DNA of 16,919 nucleotides from Nitrososphaerota archaeon (GTDB taxonomy: Archaea > Thermoproteota > Nitrososphaeria > Nitrososphaerales > Nitrosopumilaceae), in the NCBI GenBank assembly GCA_022565935.1, contig JADFJY010000012.1:1-16919 (forward strand). Reading direction: 5' to 3'. Positions 7,356-14,271 of the stretch are shown piece after piece. The stretch's first letter is position 1. Every line of letters begins with the position of its first letter. The notes under the pieces are model-generated. The model saw nothing but the letters and a program-made list of their open reading frames with translations, searched no databases and had not been told where the DNA came from. A program made the translations under genes and the position numbers.

Positions 7356-8159
7356 ATGATCACAATCAAGATTGGTGGAAGTGTTATAGATAATTTACAT
7401 CCATCTACAATTGCAGACATTAAAAAAACAATAGAATCAGAAGGGGTGATTTTAGTTCACGGTGGTGGAAAAGAAGTTACAAAAGTTTGTAAACAACTTG
7501 GAAAAGAACCAAAATTTGTAACATCTCCTAGTGGAATCAAAAGCAGATACACTGACAAAGAGACTATGGAGATTTTTACAATGGTAATGTCTGGAAGAAT
7601 AAACAAGACAATTGTTCAGTTACTTCAGAAAAATGGTATTAATGCAATCGGTCTTTCTGGAGTGGATGCCAAAGTTATAGAAGCTGACAGAAAAAAGAAA
7701 CTCATCATAATCAATGAAAAAGGTAGAAAACAAGCTATTGATGGAGGCTACACTGGAAAAATTACCAATGTAAACTCTAAATTCCTAAAATTACTCTTAG
7801 AGCAAGGGCTTACACCTGTTATTTCACCTATAGCAATTAGTGAAGAGTCAGAATTTCTTAATGTTGATGGAGACCGGGCTGCAGCATATGTAGCAGGAAA
7901 AGTAGGCAGTGACAAAGTTTTATTCATTACAGACGTTGACGGACTCTTAATGGATGACAAACTTGTTCATAAACTAACATTAGCTGAAGCAAAAGAAATC
8001 AGACCGAAAATAGGACCAGGAATGGAAAAGAAGATTTTAGCAGCTACTGAAGCATTGGACATGGGTGTTAAAGAAGCATTGATTGCAAATGGTCAGAAAG
8101 AAAATCCAATATCTTCTGCAATTGCACATGATAATTGTACAGTGATTGAACATGAGTGA
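7356..8159 (+). CDS. lysZ: LysW-aminoadipate/glutamate kinase (LysZ/ArgB)
   Basis: This is an amino acid kinase family protein of 267 residues that phosphorylates the distal carboxyl of the LysW-bound glutamate or aminoadipate. The N-terminal KIGGS (5-9) binds ATP phosphate. HGGGKE (35-40) forms the substrate/phosphate loop, and YTDKETMEIF with GRINK is typical of the ArgB/LysZ group. The C-terminal half has LFITDVDGLL and GPGMEKKI, the usual nucleotide-binding and lysine motifs. It starts two nucleotides after the lysY stop and overlaps lysJ by 8 nt. Only one copy exists here, so dual function in both branches is expected, as shown for Sulfolobus. Confidence 0.93.
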   Translation: MITIKIGGSVIDNLHPSTIADIKKTIESEGVILVHGGGKEVTKVCKQLGKEPKFVTSPSGIKSRYTDKETMEIFTMVMSGRINKTIVQLLQKNGINAIGLSGVDAKVIEADRKKKLIIINEKGRKQAIDGGYTGKITNVNSKFLKLLLEQGLTPVISPIAISEESEFLNVDGDRAAAYVAGKVGSDKVLFITDVDGLLMDDKLVHKLTLAEAKEIRPKIGPGMEKKILAATEALDMGVKEALIANGQKENPISSAIAHDNCTVIEHE

Positions 8160-9333
8160 AGATCAATTTATGGGAAATCTCTATCAAAGATTCCCAGTTA
8201 CAATTGAAAAAGGAGTTGGAGCTCATGTATGGGATGTTGATGGAAAAGAGTACATCGATTGTATGGGAGGATACGGTGTTGCTCTAGTAGGTCACCAAAA
8301 TCAAAGAGTCAACAATGCAATCAAAGTACAACTTGATAAAATTATCACAGTTCATAGTTCATTCTACAATAAAACAAGAGAAGAGTTTTTGAAATTGCTT
8401 ATTGGGCTAGCACCCAAAGGACTTACACAAGTTCATTTAAACAATAGTGGAGCAGAATCAATTGAAGCTGCAATAAAGTTTGCAAGAAAGTTTACTGGTA
8501 AAAAAGGAATGGTTGCAATGAAAGGTTCCTATCATGGAAAATCTTTTGGTGCTTTGTCATTAACATTTAATCCAAAATACAGAAAACCATTTGAACCACT
8601 TGTTGAAAAAGTTTCTTTTGCATCTTTTGGAGATATAGAATCACTTCGTTCTGTAATTGATGATGATACAGCATTTGTAATTTTAGAACCAATACAAGGC
8701 GAAAGTGGAATTATTGTTGCACCTGATGGATTTTTACAAGAAGTAAGAAAACTTTGTGATGAGAAAGGAATTCTGTTAATTTTTGACGAAATACAAGCTG
8801 GTTTAGGTCGAACTGGACGTTTATGGGCTTGTGATCATTGGAATACTGCACCAGATATTTTATGTCTTGCAAAAGGAATAGCAGGAGGAGTGCCAATGGG
8901 TGTAACTCTTGTAAGACCAGACATTCTATCTTCAATGAACAAAGGAGAACACTCTTCAACATTTGGAGGAAATCCAATTTCTTGTGCAGCAGGGATTGCA
9001 GCTCTTAAAGCATTAACAGAAGATGGGTTAATTGAAAATTCTGAGAAAATGGGAAAAATTTTCAGAGAAGGATTAGAAAAATTAAAAGAAAAACACATGA
9101 TGATTAGAGAGATTCGTGGAAAAGGACTCATGATAGGAATAGAGATGAAATTTGAAATCAAAGATATTCTAATGGGATTAATAAAAGATGGTATTCTGAT
9201 GTTATACTCTGGACGAAATATACTAAGAATTCTTCCACCATTAGTAATATCTGAAGAGGATATAACAAAAGTTTTACATGCTCTTGATTCTATACTAACA
9301 AAAGAGGAGCAAAAACGTAATGTACAAAGATAA
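8152..9333 (+). CDS. lysJ: LysW-gamma-semialdehyde aminotransferase (LysJ/ArgD)
   Basis: This is a class III, pyridoxal-phosphate-dependent aminotransferase that converts the carrier-bound semialdehyde to LysW-ornithine or LysW-lysine. I choose the ATG at 8152 (393 residues), which overlaps the lysZ stop by 8 nt. A TTG two codons upstream also stays open but is less likely. Key features are NSGAESIEAAIK (98-109), GSYHGKSFGA, the cofactor aspartate D212 in FDEIQAGLGRTG, the Schiff-base lysine K241 in CLAKGIAGGVPMG, and STFGGNP. The length is normal for the family. As with lysY and lysZ, a single copy must handle both carriers. Ordinary acetylornithine aminotransferase is the close alternative from sequence alone. 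Confidence 0.93.
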   Translation: MSEDQFMGNLYQRFPVTIEKGVGAHVWDVDGKEYIDCMGGYGVALVGHQNQRVNNAIKVQLDKIITVHSSFYNKTREEFLKLLIGLAPKGLTQVHLNNSGAESIEAAIKFARKFTGKKGMVAMKGSYHGKSFGALSLTFNPKYRKPFEPLVEKVSFASFGDIESLRSVIDDDTAFVILEPIQGESGIIVAPDGFLQEVRKLCDEKGILLIFDEIQAGLGRTGRLWACDHWNTAPDILCLAKGIAGGVPMGVTLVRPDILSSMNKGEHSSTFGGNPISCAAGIAALKALTEDGLIENSEKMGKIFREGLEKLKEKHMMIREIRGKGLMIGIEMKFEIKDILMGLIKDGILMLYSGRNILRILPPLVISEEDITKVLHALDSILTKEEQKRNVQR

Positions 9334-9739
9334 AGTAGACGAAAAAATAATAGAATATCTAAAAGAAAACTCTAGAGAATCATTTGTAGACATTGGTAAA
9401 AAATTAAAGCTTTCTGAATCAGCAGTAAGAAGAAGGGTAAAAAATCTATTAGGCAGCGGAGTAATTAAAAAATTTACTTTAGAACTTGGTGAAGAAAATG
9501 CTACTAGTGCAATTGTTTTACTTTCAGTAGATTCTGCAACAGATACATCTAAAGTTTCTTCAAAACTAATTAAATTAGAAGGAGTAAAAACAGTTTATGA
9601 AATTACAGGTCAATACGACATTACAGTAATTATCAGTGCAGCAACAATTACTGAAATTAATAATAGTATTGATGCATTAAGAAAGATTCCAGGTGTAGTT
9701 GACACAAATACTGTAATTATTTTGAAGAAAGTAGTCTAA
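9320..9739 (+). CDS. Lrp/AsnC-family transcriptional regulator (LysM-like)
   Basis: This is a 139-residue DNA-binding regulator. Residues about 5-50 form the Lrp helix-turn-helix (DEKIIEYLKENSRESFVDIGKK and SESAVRRRVKNL blocks). Residues about 65-139 form the RAM ligand-binding domain, with the characteristic GVKTVYEITGQYDI and a final PGVVDTNTVIILKK strand. Its ATG lies inside the last codons of lysJ (14-nt overlap), so it is co-expressed with the biosynthetic genes. In Sulfolobus the Lrp-like LysM sits in the lys cluster and activates lysWXJK when lysine is scarce. A similar role with lysine, arginine or a pathway intermediate as ligand is inferred here. Autoregulation of this operon, or control of the next one, is plausible. 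Confidence 0.9.
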   Translation: MYKDKVDEKIIEYLKENSRESFVDIGKKLKLSESAVRRRVKNLLGSGVIKKFTLELGEENATSAIVLLSVDSATDTSKVSSKLIKLEGVKTVYEITGQYDITVIISAATITEINNSIDALRKIPGVVDTNTVIILKKVV

Positions 9740-9753
9740 AACGACTTTCGTTT
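9739..9753 (+). terminator. Small hairpin after the arginine operon, possible terminator
   Basis: The bases aaacga (9739-9744) and tcgttt (9748-9753) can pair with a three-base loop, starting at the final base of the Lrp stop codon. They are followed by AT-rich sequence with short T-runs (cataatttt). This is a weak 6-bp stem. It may help end the argG-lrp transcript before the homocitrate synthase promoter. Confidence 0.3.
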
Positions 9754-9769
9754 CATAATTTTAATTCAA

Positions 9770-9794
9770 AACTAAATTAGGATCATTTTTAGTT
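9770..9794. repeat. Inverted repeat upstream of the homocitrate synthase promoter
   Basis: The arms aactaaa (9770-9776) and tttagtt (9788-9794) are exact inverted copies around an 11-nt centre. The element sits about 30 nt upstream of the TATA box of the lysine operon. Its A/T-rich dyad symmetry is what Lrp-type regulators commonly bind, and the Lrp gene ends 30 nt earlier. A stem-loop acting in termination is the alternative. Confidence 0.35.
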
Positions 9795-9821
9795 ATTTAC
9801 AACGAACCTAGTACGAATATG

Positions 9822-9829
9822 TTTATATT
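9822..9829 (+). promoter_or_regulatory. TATA box of the lysine operon (homocitrate synthase - lysW2 - lysX2 - lysK)
   Basis: The sequence tttatatt is a good archaeal TATA element. Transcription about 25 nt downstream would begin around 9850, only a few bases before the ATG at 9856, giving an almost leaderless mRNA. No ribosome binding site precedes that ATG, in agreement. This marks the second operon as separately controlled from argG-lrp. Confidence 0.6.
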
Positions 9830-9855
9830 CTCAATTTAGGTCAACGGTTTTAGTA

Positions 9856-11022
9856 ATGAATGATCCGAATCACTATGCAAATATTTACAATGCATTTGGT
9901 AAAAACCCAAAGAAGATTAGAATTCTAGATAGTACGTTAAGAGAAGGTGAACAACATCCAGGTGTTTCATTTACAAACAAACAAAGAATTCAGATTGCAT
10001 GGATGTTAGATTATTTTGGAGTTGATCAAATTGAAATCTCACCAGTCATATCAAAAGATCATAAAGAAGCAACTAAGACAATCATCAAACAAGGATTAAC
10101 AGCAGATATTGTTTCTCATGGACGCGCTCTCAAAGCAGACATCGATATTTCATTAGATTGTGATGCCAAATGGTGTGCTGCATATTTAGGAATCTCAGAC
10201 ATTCATCTAAAAGATAAACTACGTATTTCAAGAGAAGAGGCACTTGATAGAGCTGTAGAAACTGTAGAGTATGCAAAATCTCATGGTCTTAAAATTAGAT
10301 TTACAGTAGAAGATGGAAGTAGAGCAGAACCAGAATTTTTACTCAAAGTTTGCAAGGCAATTGAAGAAGCAGGAGTTGATAGAATTAGTCTTCCAGATAC
10401 AGTTGGAATTTTACGTCCAATTGGAATGTATAATTTTGTAAAGAAAGTTAGAGAGGTAGTAAGTGTTCCATTAGATGCGCACGTTCATAATGATATTGGG
10501 TTTGCAGTAGCAAATGCATTTTCAGCATGTGATGCAGGAGTTGATCAGATTCATACGACTATTGATGGTATTGGCGAAAGAACAGGAATTCCACCTCTTG
10601 CAGAAGTTGCAGTAGCACTAACGTATCTATACAAATCACCAAACGATTTCAGATTAGATATGTTACTGGATCTGTCTAAATTAATTGAAGATTACACATC
10701 AATCAAACCATATGACTCAAAACCAATTGTAGGAACGTCTGCATACAAACACAAAGCAGGAACACACCTTGCAGCGATTATTAGAAACCCTGCATCCTAT
10801 GAGCCCATACCACCAAGAGCAGTTGGGAACAGACGAAGAATTGTCTTTGGGGAATTAGCAGGAAAGACAGGAGCTGCGTATCTAATGTCACTATTAGGCC
10901 TTGAAAAAAACGATGAAAGTGCAAAAGCAGTTGCAGCTGGATTGAAGAATCTGAGAATGGGTGATCTTATTGATATTCCACTTGAAGACAAACTTGAAAA
11001 AAAGATAATTAATGATAAATAG
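9856..11022 (+). CDS. Homocitrate synthase
   Basis: This is a 388-residue enzyme of the DRE-TIM metallolyase family. It would condense acetyl-CoA with 2-oxoglutarate to homocitrate, the first committed step of lysine synthesis through alpha-aminoadipate. The opening motif RILDSTLREGEQ (residues 22-33) provides the metal-binding Asp25 and catalytic Arg/Glu. EISPVIS (60-66) forms part of the substrate pocket and differs from the EAGFP-type stretch I recall from isopropylmalate synthases. H209 and H211 of DAHVHND bind the metal, and GIGERTG completes the flap. There is no large leucine-type regulatory domain. Citramalate or isopropylmalate synthase is possible from the fold alone, but the lysW2-lysX2-lysK context favours homocitrate. 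Homoaconitase and homoisocitrate dehydrogenase genes are not in this window. Confidence 0.88.
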   Translation: MNDPNHYANIYNAFGKNPKKIRILDSTLREGEQHPGVSFTNKQRIQIAWMLDYFGVDQIEISPVISKDHKEATKTIIKQGLTADIVSHGRALKADIDISLDCDAKWCAAYLGISDIHLKDKLRISREEALDRAVETVEYAKSHGLKIRFTVEDGSRAEPEFLLKVCKAIEEAGVDRISLPDTVGILRPIGMYNFVKKVREVVSVPLDAHVHNDIGFAVANAFSACDAGVDQIHTTIDGIGERTGIPPLAEVAVALTYLYKSPNDFRLDMLLDLSKLIEDYTSIKPYDSKPIVGTSAYKHKAGTHLAAIIRNPASYEPIPPRAVGNRRRIVFGELAGKTGAAYLMSLLGLEKNDESAKAVAAGLKNLRMGDLIDIPLEDKLEKKIINDK

Positions 11023-11033
11023 AGAGATAATGT

Positions 11034-11040
11034 GAGGAGA
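11034..11040 (+). promoter_or_regulatory. Ribosome binding site for lysW2
   Basis: The sequence gaggaga lies four nucleotides before the ATG at 11045, in the 22-nt gap after the homocitrate synthase stop. It is a clear Shine-Dalgarno element and supports this short ORF as a real gene. Confidence 0.7.
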
Positions 11041-11044
11041 AAAT

Positions 11045-11212
11045 ATGTCAAAATGTGAAGAATGTGATGCAAATATTTCCGTACCAAGTGATGCACTTGA
11101 TGGAGAGATTGTAACATGTCCAGAATGTGGAGCAAGTTTTGAATTAACAAAAGGTTCAGATGGTTTTGATCTAAAGCCTGCCCAAACGGTTGGCGAGGAT
11201 TGGGGACAGTGA
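11045..11212 (+). CDS. lysW: Amino-group carrier protein LysW, copy 2, with C-terminal Gln instead of Glu
   Basis: This is a 55-residue zinc-ribbon carrier, clearly paralogous to the copy at 5254. It has CxxC pairs C4/C7 and C25/C28, a similar spacing, and a shared TVGEDWG tail. The last codon is CAG, so the protein ends EDWGQ. In characterised LysW the final residue is Glu and its side-chain carboxyl is the ligation site, so this terminus is odd. The reading frame is secure: a strong ribosome binding site precedes it, cysteines and tail are all in frame, and the TGA stop overlaps the lysX2 start. Operon position after homocitrate synthase suggests the alpha-aminoadipate/lysine branch. How it is charged is an open question. 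Confidence 0.93.
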   Translation: MSKCEECDANISVPSDALDGEIVTCPECGASFELTKGSDGFDLKPAQTVGEDWGQ

Positions 11213-12057
11213 GTCCTGACGTTACAATTCTTTACGATAACATCCGTTGGGAAGAAAAAGCTCTACTAGAAGCCGGTAAAAAAAATAACATCAACGTTCA
11301 GATGGTTAATTGTAAAAAACTTGCATTAAATTTAGAAAAAAATCCTGAAGATTACGGAGTAGTCATTCAGAGATGTGTGAGTTACTATAGAAACTTGCAT
11401 TCAACTGCAGCCTTGGAAGGACTTGGAGTCAAGGTAATTAATTGTCTCAATACAGGAATTTTTGCAGGAAACAAATTATTCACACACATGTTACTAAAGA
11501 AATTTGGAGTACCAACACCTGATGCAACAGTTGCTTTTTCAAAAGAAGCAGCTTTGGAAGCATTAGAAACACAAGGATTTCCCAGAATCATCAAACCAAC
11601 AGTTGGAAGTTGGGGTAGACTAATTTCAAAATTAAATGATAAAGAATCAGCTGAGGGAATTATTGAAAGCAGAGAAAAGATGTACCCAATTTACCAAATT
11701 CATTATCTAGAAGAATTTGTAAAAAGACCACCAAGAGACATTAGAGCTATAATGATAGGAGATAAAATAGTAGCAGCAATTTACAGAACTTCTAAAAATG
11801 GAAATTGGAAAACGAATATGGCACTTGGAGGAGTAGCAGAACCATGTAAGGTTACACCAGAAATGGAAGAAATGTGTATTAAGGCAAAAAATGCGGTTCA
11901 GGGTGATATCGTAGGTGTAGATTTGATGGAAAGTGATGATAAAGGACTAGTGGTTCACGAGGTTAACAATACAACAGAATACAAAAACACAGTTAGAGTA
12001 TGTAAAGTAGACATTCCAACTAAAATGCTAGAATATGCATTAAAGATAGGCAAATAA
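11209..12057 (+). CDS. lysX: LysW ligase, ATP-grasp, LysX family (copy 2, probably alpha-aminoadipate-LysW ligase)
   Basis: This is the second RimK-like ATP-grasp ligase. I choose GTG at 11209, which overlaps the lysW2 stop as GTGA and aligns the N-terminus (MSPDVTILYD) with copy 1 (MSKVCIVFDR), giving 282 residues. A TTG three codons upstream is also open. Motifs are IQRCVSYYRNLH, GNKLFTHMLL (88-97), KPTVGSWGR (129-137), VKRPPRDIRA and the metal set D238, E251 and N253. After that Asn the tail reads NTTEYKNTVRVCKVDIP, different from copy 1 and closer to my memory of aminoadipate-specific LysX. It forms a dedicated pair with lysW2. The aminoadipate preference is inferred from context and this tail. 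Confidence 0.9.
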   Translation: MSPDVTILYDNIRWEEKALLEAGKKNNINVQMVNCKKLALNLEKNPEDYGVVIQRCVSYYRNLHSTAALEGLGVKVINCLNTGIFAGNKLFTHMLLKKFGVPTPDATVAFSKEAALEALETQGFPRIIKPTVGSWGRLISKLNDKESAEGIIESREKMYPIYQIHYLEEFVKRPPRDIRAIMIGDKIVAAIYRTSKNGNWKTNMALGGVAEPCKVTPEMEEMCIKAKNAVQGDIVGVDLMESDDKGLVVHEVNNTTEYKNTVRVCKVDIPTKMLEYALKIGK

Positions 12058-12060
12058 GAA

Positions 12061-13188
12061 TTGAATTCTCATTTTACAGTAACACCAAGTTTTGCAGTAA
12101 AGACACTTGAGAAAGCACTCAGACTTTACACGCCATCTCTTAGTGAAAAACCAATGACAGACTTTTTAGCTGATAAATGTGATGATTTGGGGTTTGATGA
12201 TATTAAAATTGATGAAGTAGGAAATTTGATTGCGAAAAAAGGAACAGGTTCACCAAAAATTATGTTATGTGGACACATGGATGTTGTTCCAGGAAAAATC
12301 AAAGTTAGAAAAGAAGGAGATTATCTGTATGGACGTGGGGCATCAGATGCTAAAGCACCATTAATTGCAATGTTATTTGCTGCAGCAGCAATTCAAAATA
12401 ACAACGGAACTATAATTTTTGTAGCAGCTGTAGATGAAGAAGGTAGCGCTACAGGAATAAAAAATCTTGTAAAAAAAGAGATGGGTATTGATTATGCAAT
12501 TTTCGGAGAACCAAGTGGAGTAAAACAAGTCACAATTGCATACAAAGGAAGGTTAGCAATTAATCTCAAAGTTACAGTTGAGGATAGTTCACATGCAAGT
12601 GCACCATGGCTTTCAAAAAATGCAATTCAAGAATCAATGATTTTTGCAAAAGAACTCAAAGATGGATTAGAAGCAGGTCAAGATGATAAAACTAAAGGAA
12701 TGTTATTGACTGTAACTATAACTGAAATTAAAGGGGGTATTAGTCATAATGTTACTCCAAAAGAATGTGAAACTACTTTTGATATTAGAATTCCAGTAGA
12801 CATGAATTGTAAATCTATTGAACAAAAAATTGCAACGTTAGTTAAAGAAATTGCAAAGAGAAGAGAAGTTGAGGCATTTTATTCAATTCTTGATGAAACA
12901 GAACCATTTGAAGCAGATCATAACTCACCATTAGTTAGAGCATTTACTCTTGGAGTGATTGATGTAGAACATTCAAGACCAACTCTAATTAGAAAAACAG
13001 GTACAGGAGACATGAACGTTCTTGGAAATCAGTGGAATATTCCTGTTGTCACATTTGGTCCTGGAGATCCTCATGAAGCCCATACAATTGATGAGAAGGT
13101 ATCAATTGATGAGTATCTAAGAGGAATAGAGATTCTCAAGAAAACTCTTCAGCATTTAAAAAGACTTCATGATAAAAAAATGCAGTAA
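12061..13188 (+). CDS. lysK: LysW-lysine/ornithine hydrolase (LysK), M20 metallopeptidase
   Basis: This is a 375-residue zinc amidase that releases lysine or ornithine from the LysW C-terminus in the last carrier step. M20 family features are all visible: H72 and D74 in CGHMDVVPG, bridging D97 in GRGASDAK (91-98), the catalytic/metal pair E126-E127 in VDEEGSATG, E150 in FGEPSG, and H341 in PHEAHTIDE near the C-terminus. The start is TTG at 12061, three nucleotides after the lysX2 stop. No better start lies near, and the downstream sequence is family-like from the beginning. The stop shares one nucleotide with the dphB ATG. A succinyl-diaminopimelate desuccinylase is the superfamily alternative, but the cluster argues for LysK. 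Confidence 0.92.
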   Translation: MNSHFTVTPSFAVKTLEKALRLYTPSLSEKPMTDFLADKCDDLGFDDIKIDEVGNLIAKKGTGSPKIMLCGHMDVVPGKIKVRKEGDYLYGRGASDAKAPLIAMLFAAAAIQNNNGTIIFVAAVDEEGSATGIKNLVKKEMGIDYAIFGEPSGVKQVTIAYKGRLAINLKVTVEDSSHASAPWLSKNAIQESMIFAKELKDGLEAGQDDKTKGMLLTVTITEIKGGISHNVTPKECETTFDIRIPVDMNCKSIEQKIATLVKEIAKRREVEAFYSILDETEPFEADHNSPLVRAFTLGVIDVEHSRPTLIRKTGTGDMNVLGNQWNIPVVTFGPGDPHEAHTIDEKVSIDEYLRGIEILKKTLQHLKRLHDKKMQ

Positions 13189-14225
13189 TGCTTTGGTTTG
13201 TAGGTTTAGGAATTTCTGGGTTCAAATCAATTCCTAATGAAGCACTAGATGTTTTATCAAAAGCAGATATTGTCTATCTTGAACAGTTTACAAGTCCAAT
13301 TGGAAAATCAGACTTTGTTAAAATTAAAAATGCAGTAAAAGGAGAATTCAAACCTGCAAAGAGATGGTTAGTAGAAGATGGAAATGAAATTTTACAAAAT
13401 GCAAAGAAAAAAAAAGTGGTTTTGTTATCATATGGAGATCCATATATTGCAACAACTCACATTGAATTAAGAACAAGAGCAATTAAAGAAAAAATAAAGA
13501 CATACTCCATTCATGCATCATCATCGCTTACTTCAATGATTGGAGAATGTGGCTTGCATTTTTATAAAATTGGAAGAATTGCAACAATAATGAGTGAAAC
13601 AAAATCACTTACAACACCATACTATCTAATTTACAAAAATATCATTGAAGGAAATCATACAGTACTTCTCTTGGAATACAATCAAGACAAAGATTTTTTC
13701 TTGGATCCTAAAGATGCATTAAATGCATTACTAGAAACAGAAAAGGGACAAAGAAGAAATGTCATTAATTTATCCACATATGTAATAGTTGCATCAAGAA
13801 TAGGATTCAAGGATCAAAGAATAATTTCAGGCAAAATATCTAGCTTGAAGAAAAGAGATTTTGGAAAGCCACCACACACTGTAATAGTTCCTGGCAGATT
13901 ACACTTTACTGAATCAGATGCCTTGAAGATATTAGTGGAATGTATTGATGAGCCATTTGATAATTCTGAAAAAACAAAAAAGATTTCAGTTCAGATGATG
14001 AAAAAATATGTTCCAATGGTCAGAGAGGCACTTGAAGAAGTTGAACCATTCTATAAAGATCAAAAAGAATTTCAAGTGATTTTAGAAAATGCAGAATTGT
14101 ACATACTTGATGCAGAAAAATTCCTAGAAGATGGTCAAGACGAGGTAGCAATTTTGAGTATTGGATATGCAGATGGCCTTGTAGATGCTTTAAGATTGGC
14201 AAAAGGTATGGATCCAAAAATGTAA
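13188..14225 (+). CDS. dphB: Diphthine synthase (DphB) with extra C-terminal DUF357-like domain
   Basis: This S-adenosylmethionine-dependent methyltransferase acts in the synthesis of diphthamide on elongation factor 2. Residues 1-255 cover the whole DphB family: MLWFVGLGISG at the start, IVYLEQFTSP, LLSYGDPYIATTHIELRTRA (79-98), the HASSSLTSMIGECGLHFYK segment and VIVPGRLHFTESDALK (232-247). Typical archaeal DphB ends near residue 260. Here about 90 more residues follow, helical and charged, ending in ILDAEKFLEDGQDEVAILSI and YADGLVDALRLA. These resemble the archaeal DUF357 domain. The ATG overlaps the lysK stop by one nucleotide (TAATG), so it is transcribed with the lysine genes although its function is unrelated. 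Confidence 0.93.
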   Translation: MLWFVGLGISGFKSIPNEALDVLSKADIVYLEQFTSPIGKSDFVKIKNAVKGEFKPAKRWLVEDGNEILQNAKKKKVVLLSYGDPYIATTHIELRTRAIKEKIKTYSIHASSSLTSMIGECGLHFYKIGRIATIMSETKSLTTPYYLIYKNIIEGNHTVLLLEYNQDKDFFLDPKDALNALLETEKGQRRNVINLSTYVIVASRIGFKDQRIISGKISSLKKRDFGKPPHTVIVPGRLHFTESDALKILVECIDEPFDNSEKTKKISVQMMKKYVPMVREALEEVEPFYKDQKEFQVILENAELYILDAEKFLEDGQDEVAILSIGYADGLVDALRLAKGMDPKM

Positions 14226-14271
14226 TCCATTTTCGATGAATTAAAGAGAGGGTCTAAAAATAAGAAAAATA

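Noticed and set aside
8146..8151. TTG start for lysJ two codons upstream of the chosen ATG
   Set aside because: The ATG at 8152 is a stronger codon and gives a normal family N-terminus with an 8-nt overlap.
10797..11150. Minus-strand open frame of about 117 codons over the end of homocitrate synthase and lysW2
   Set aside because: It is antisense to two well-supported genes, has no family likeness, and its composition is what the complement of their codons gives.
11200..11208. TTG start for lysX2 within the lysW2 tail
   Set aside because: GTG at 11209 gives the usual 4-nt overlap with the stop codon and aligns with the start of the paralogous lysX1.
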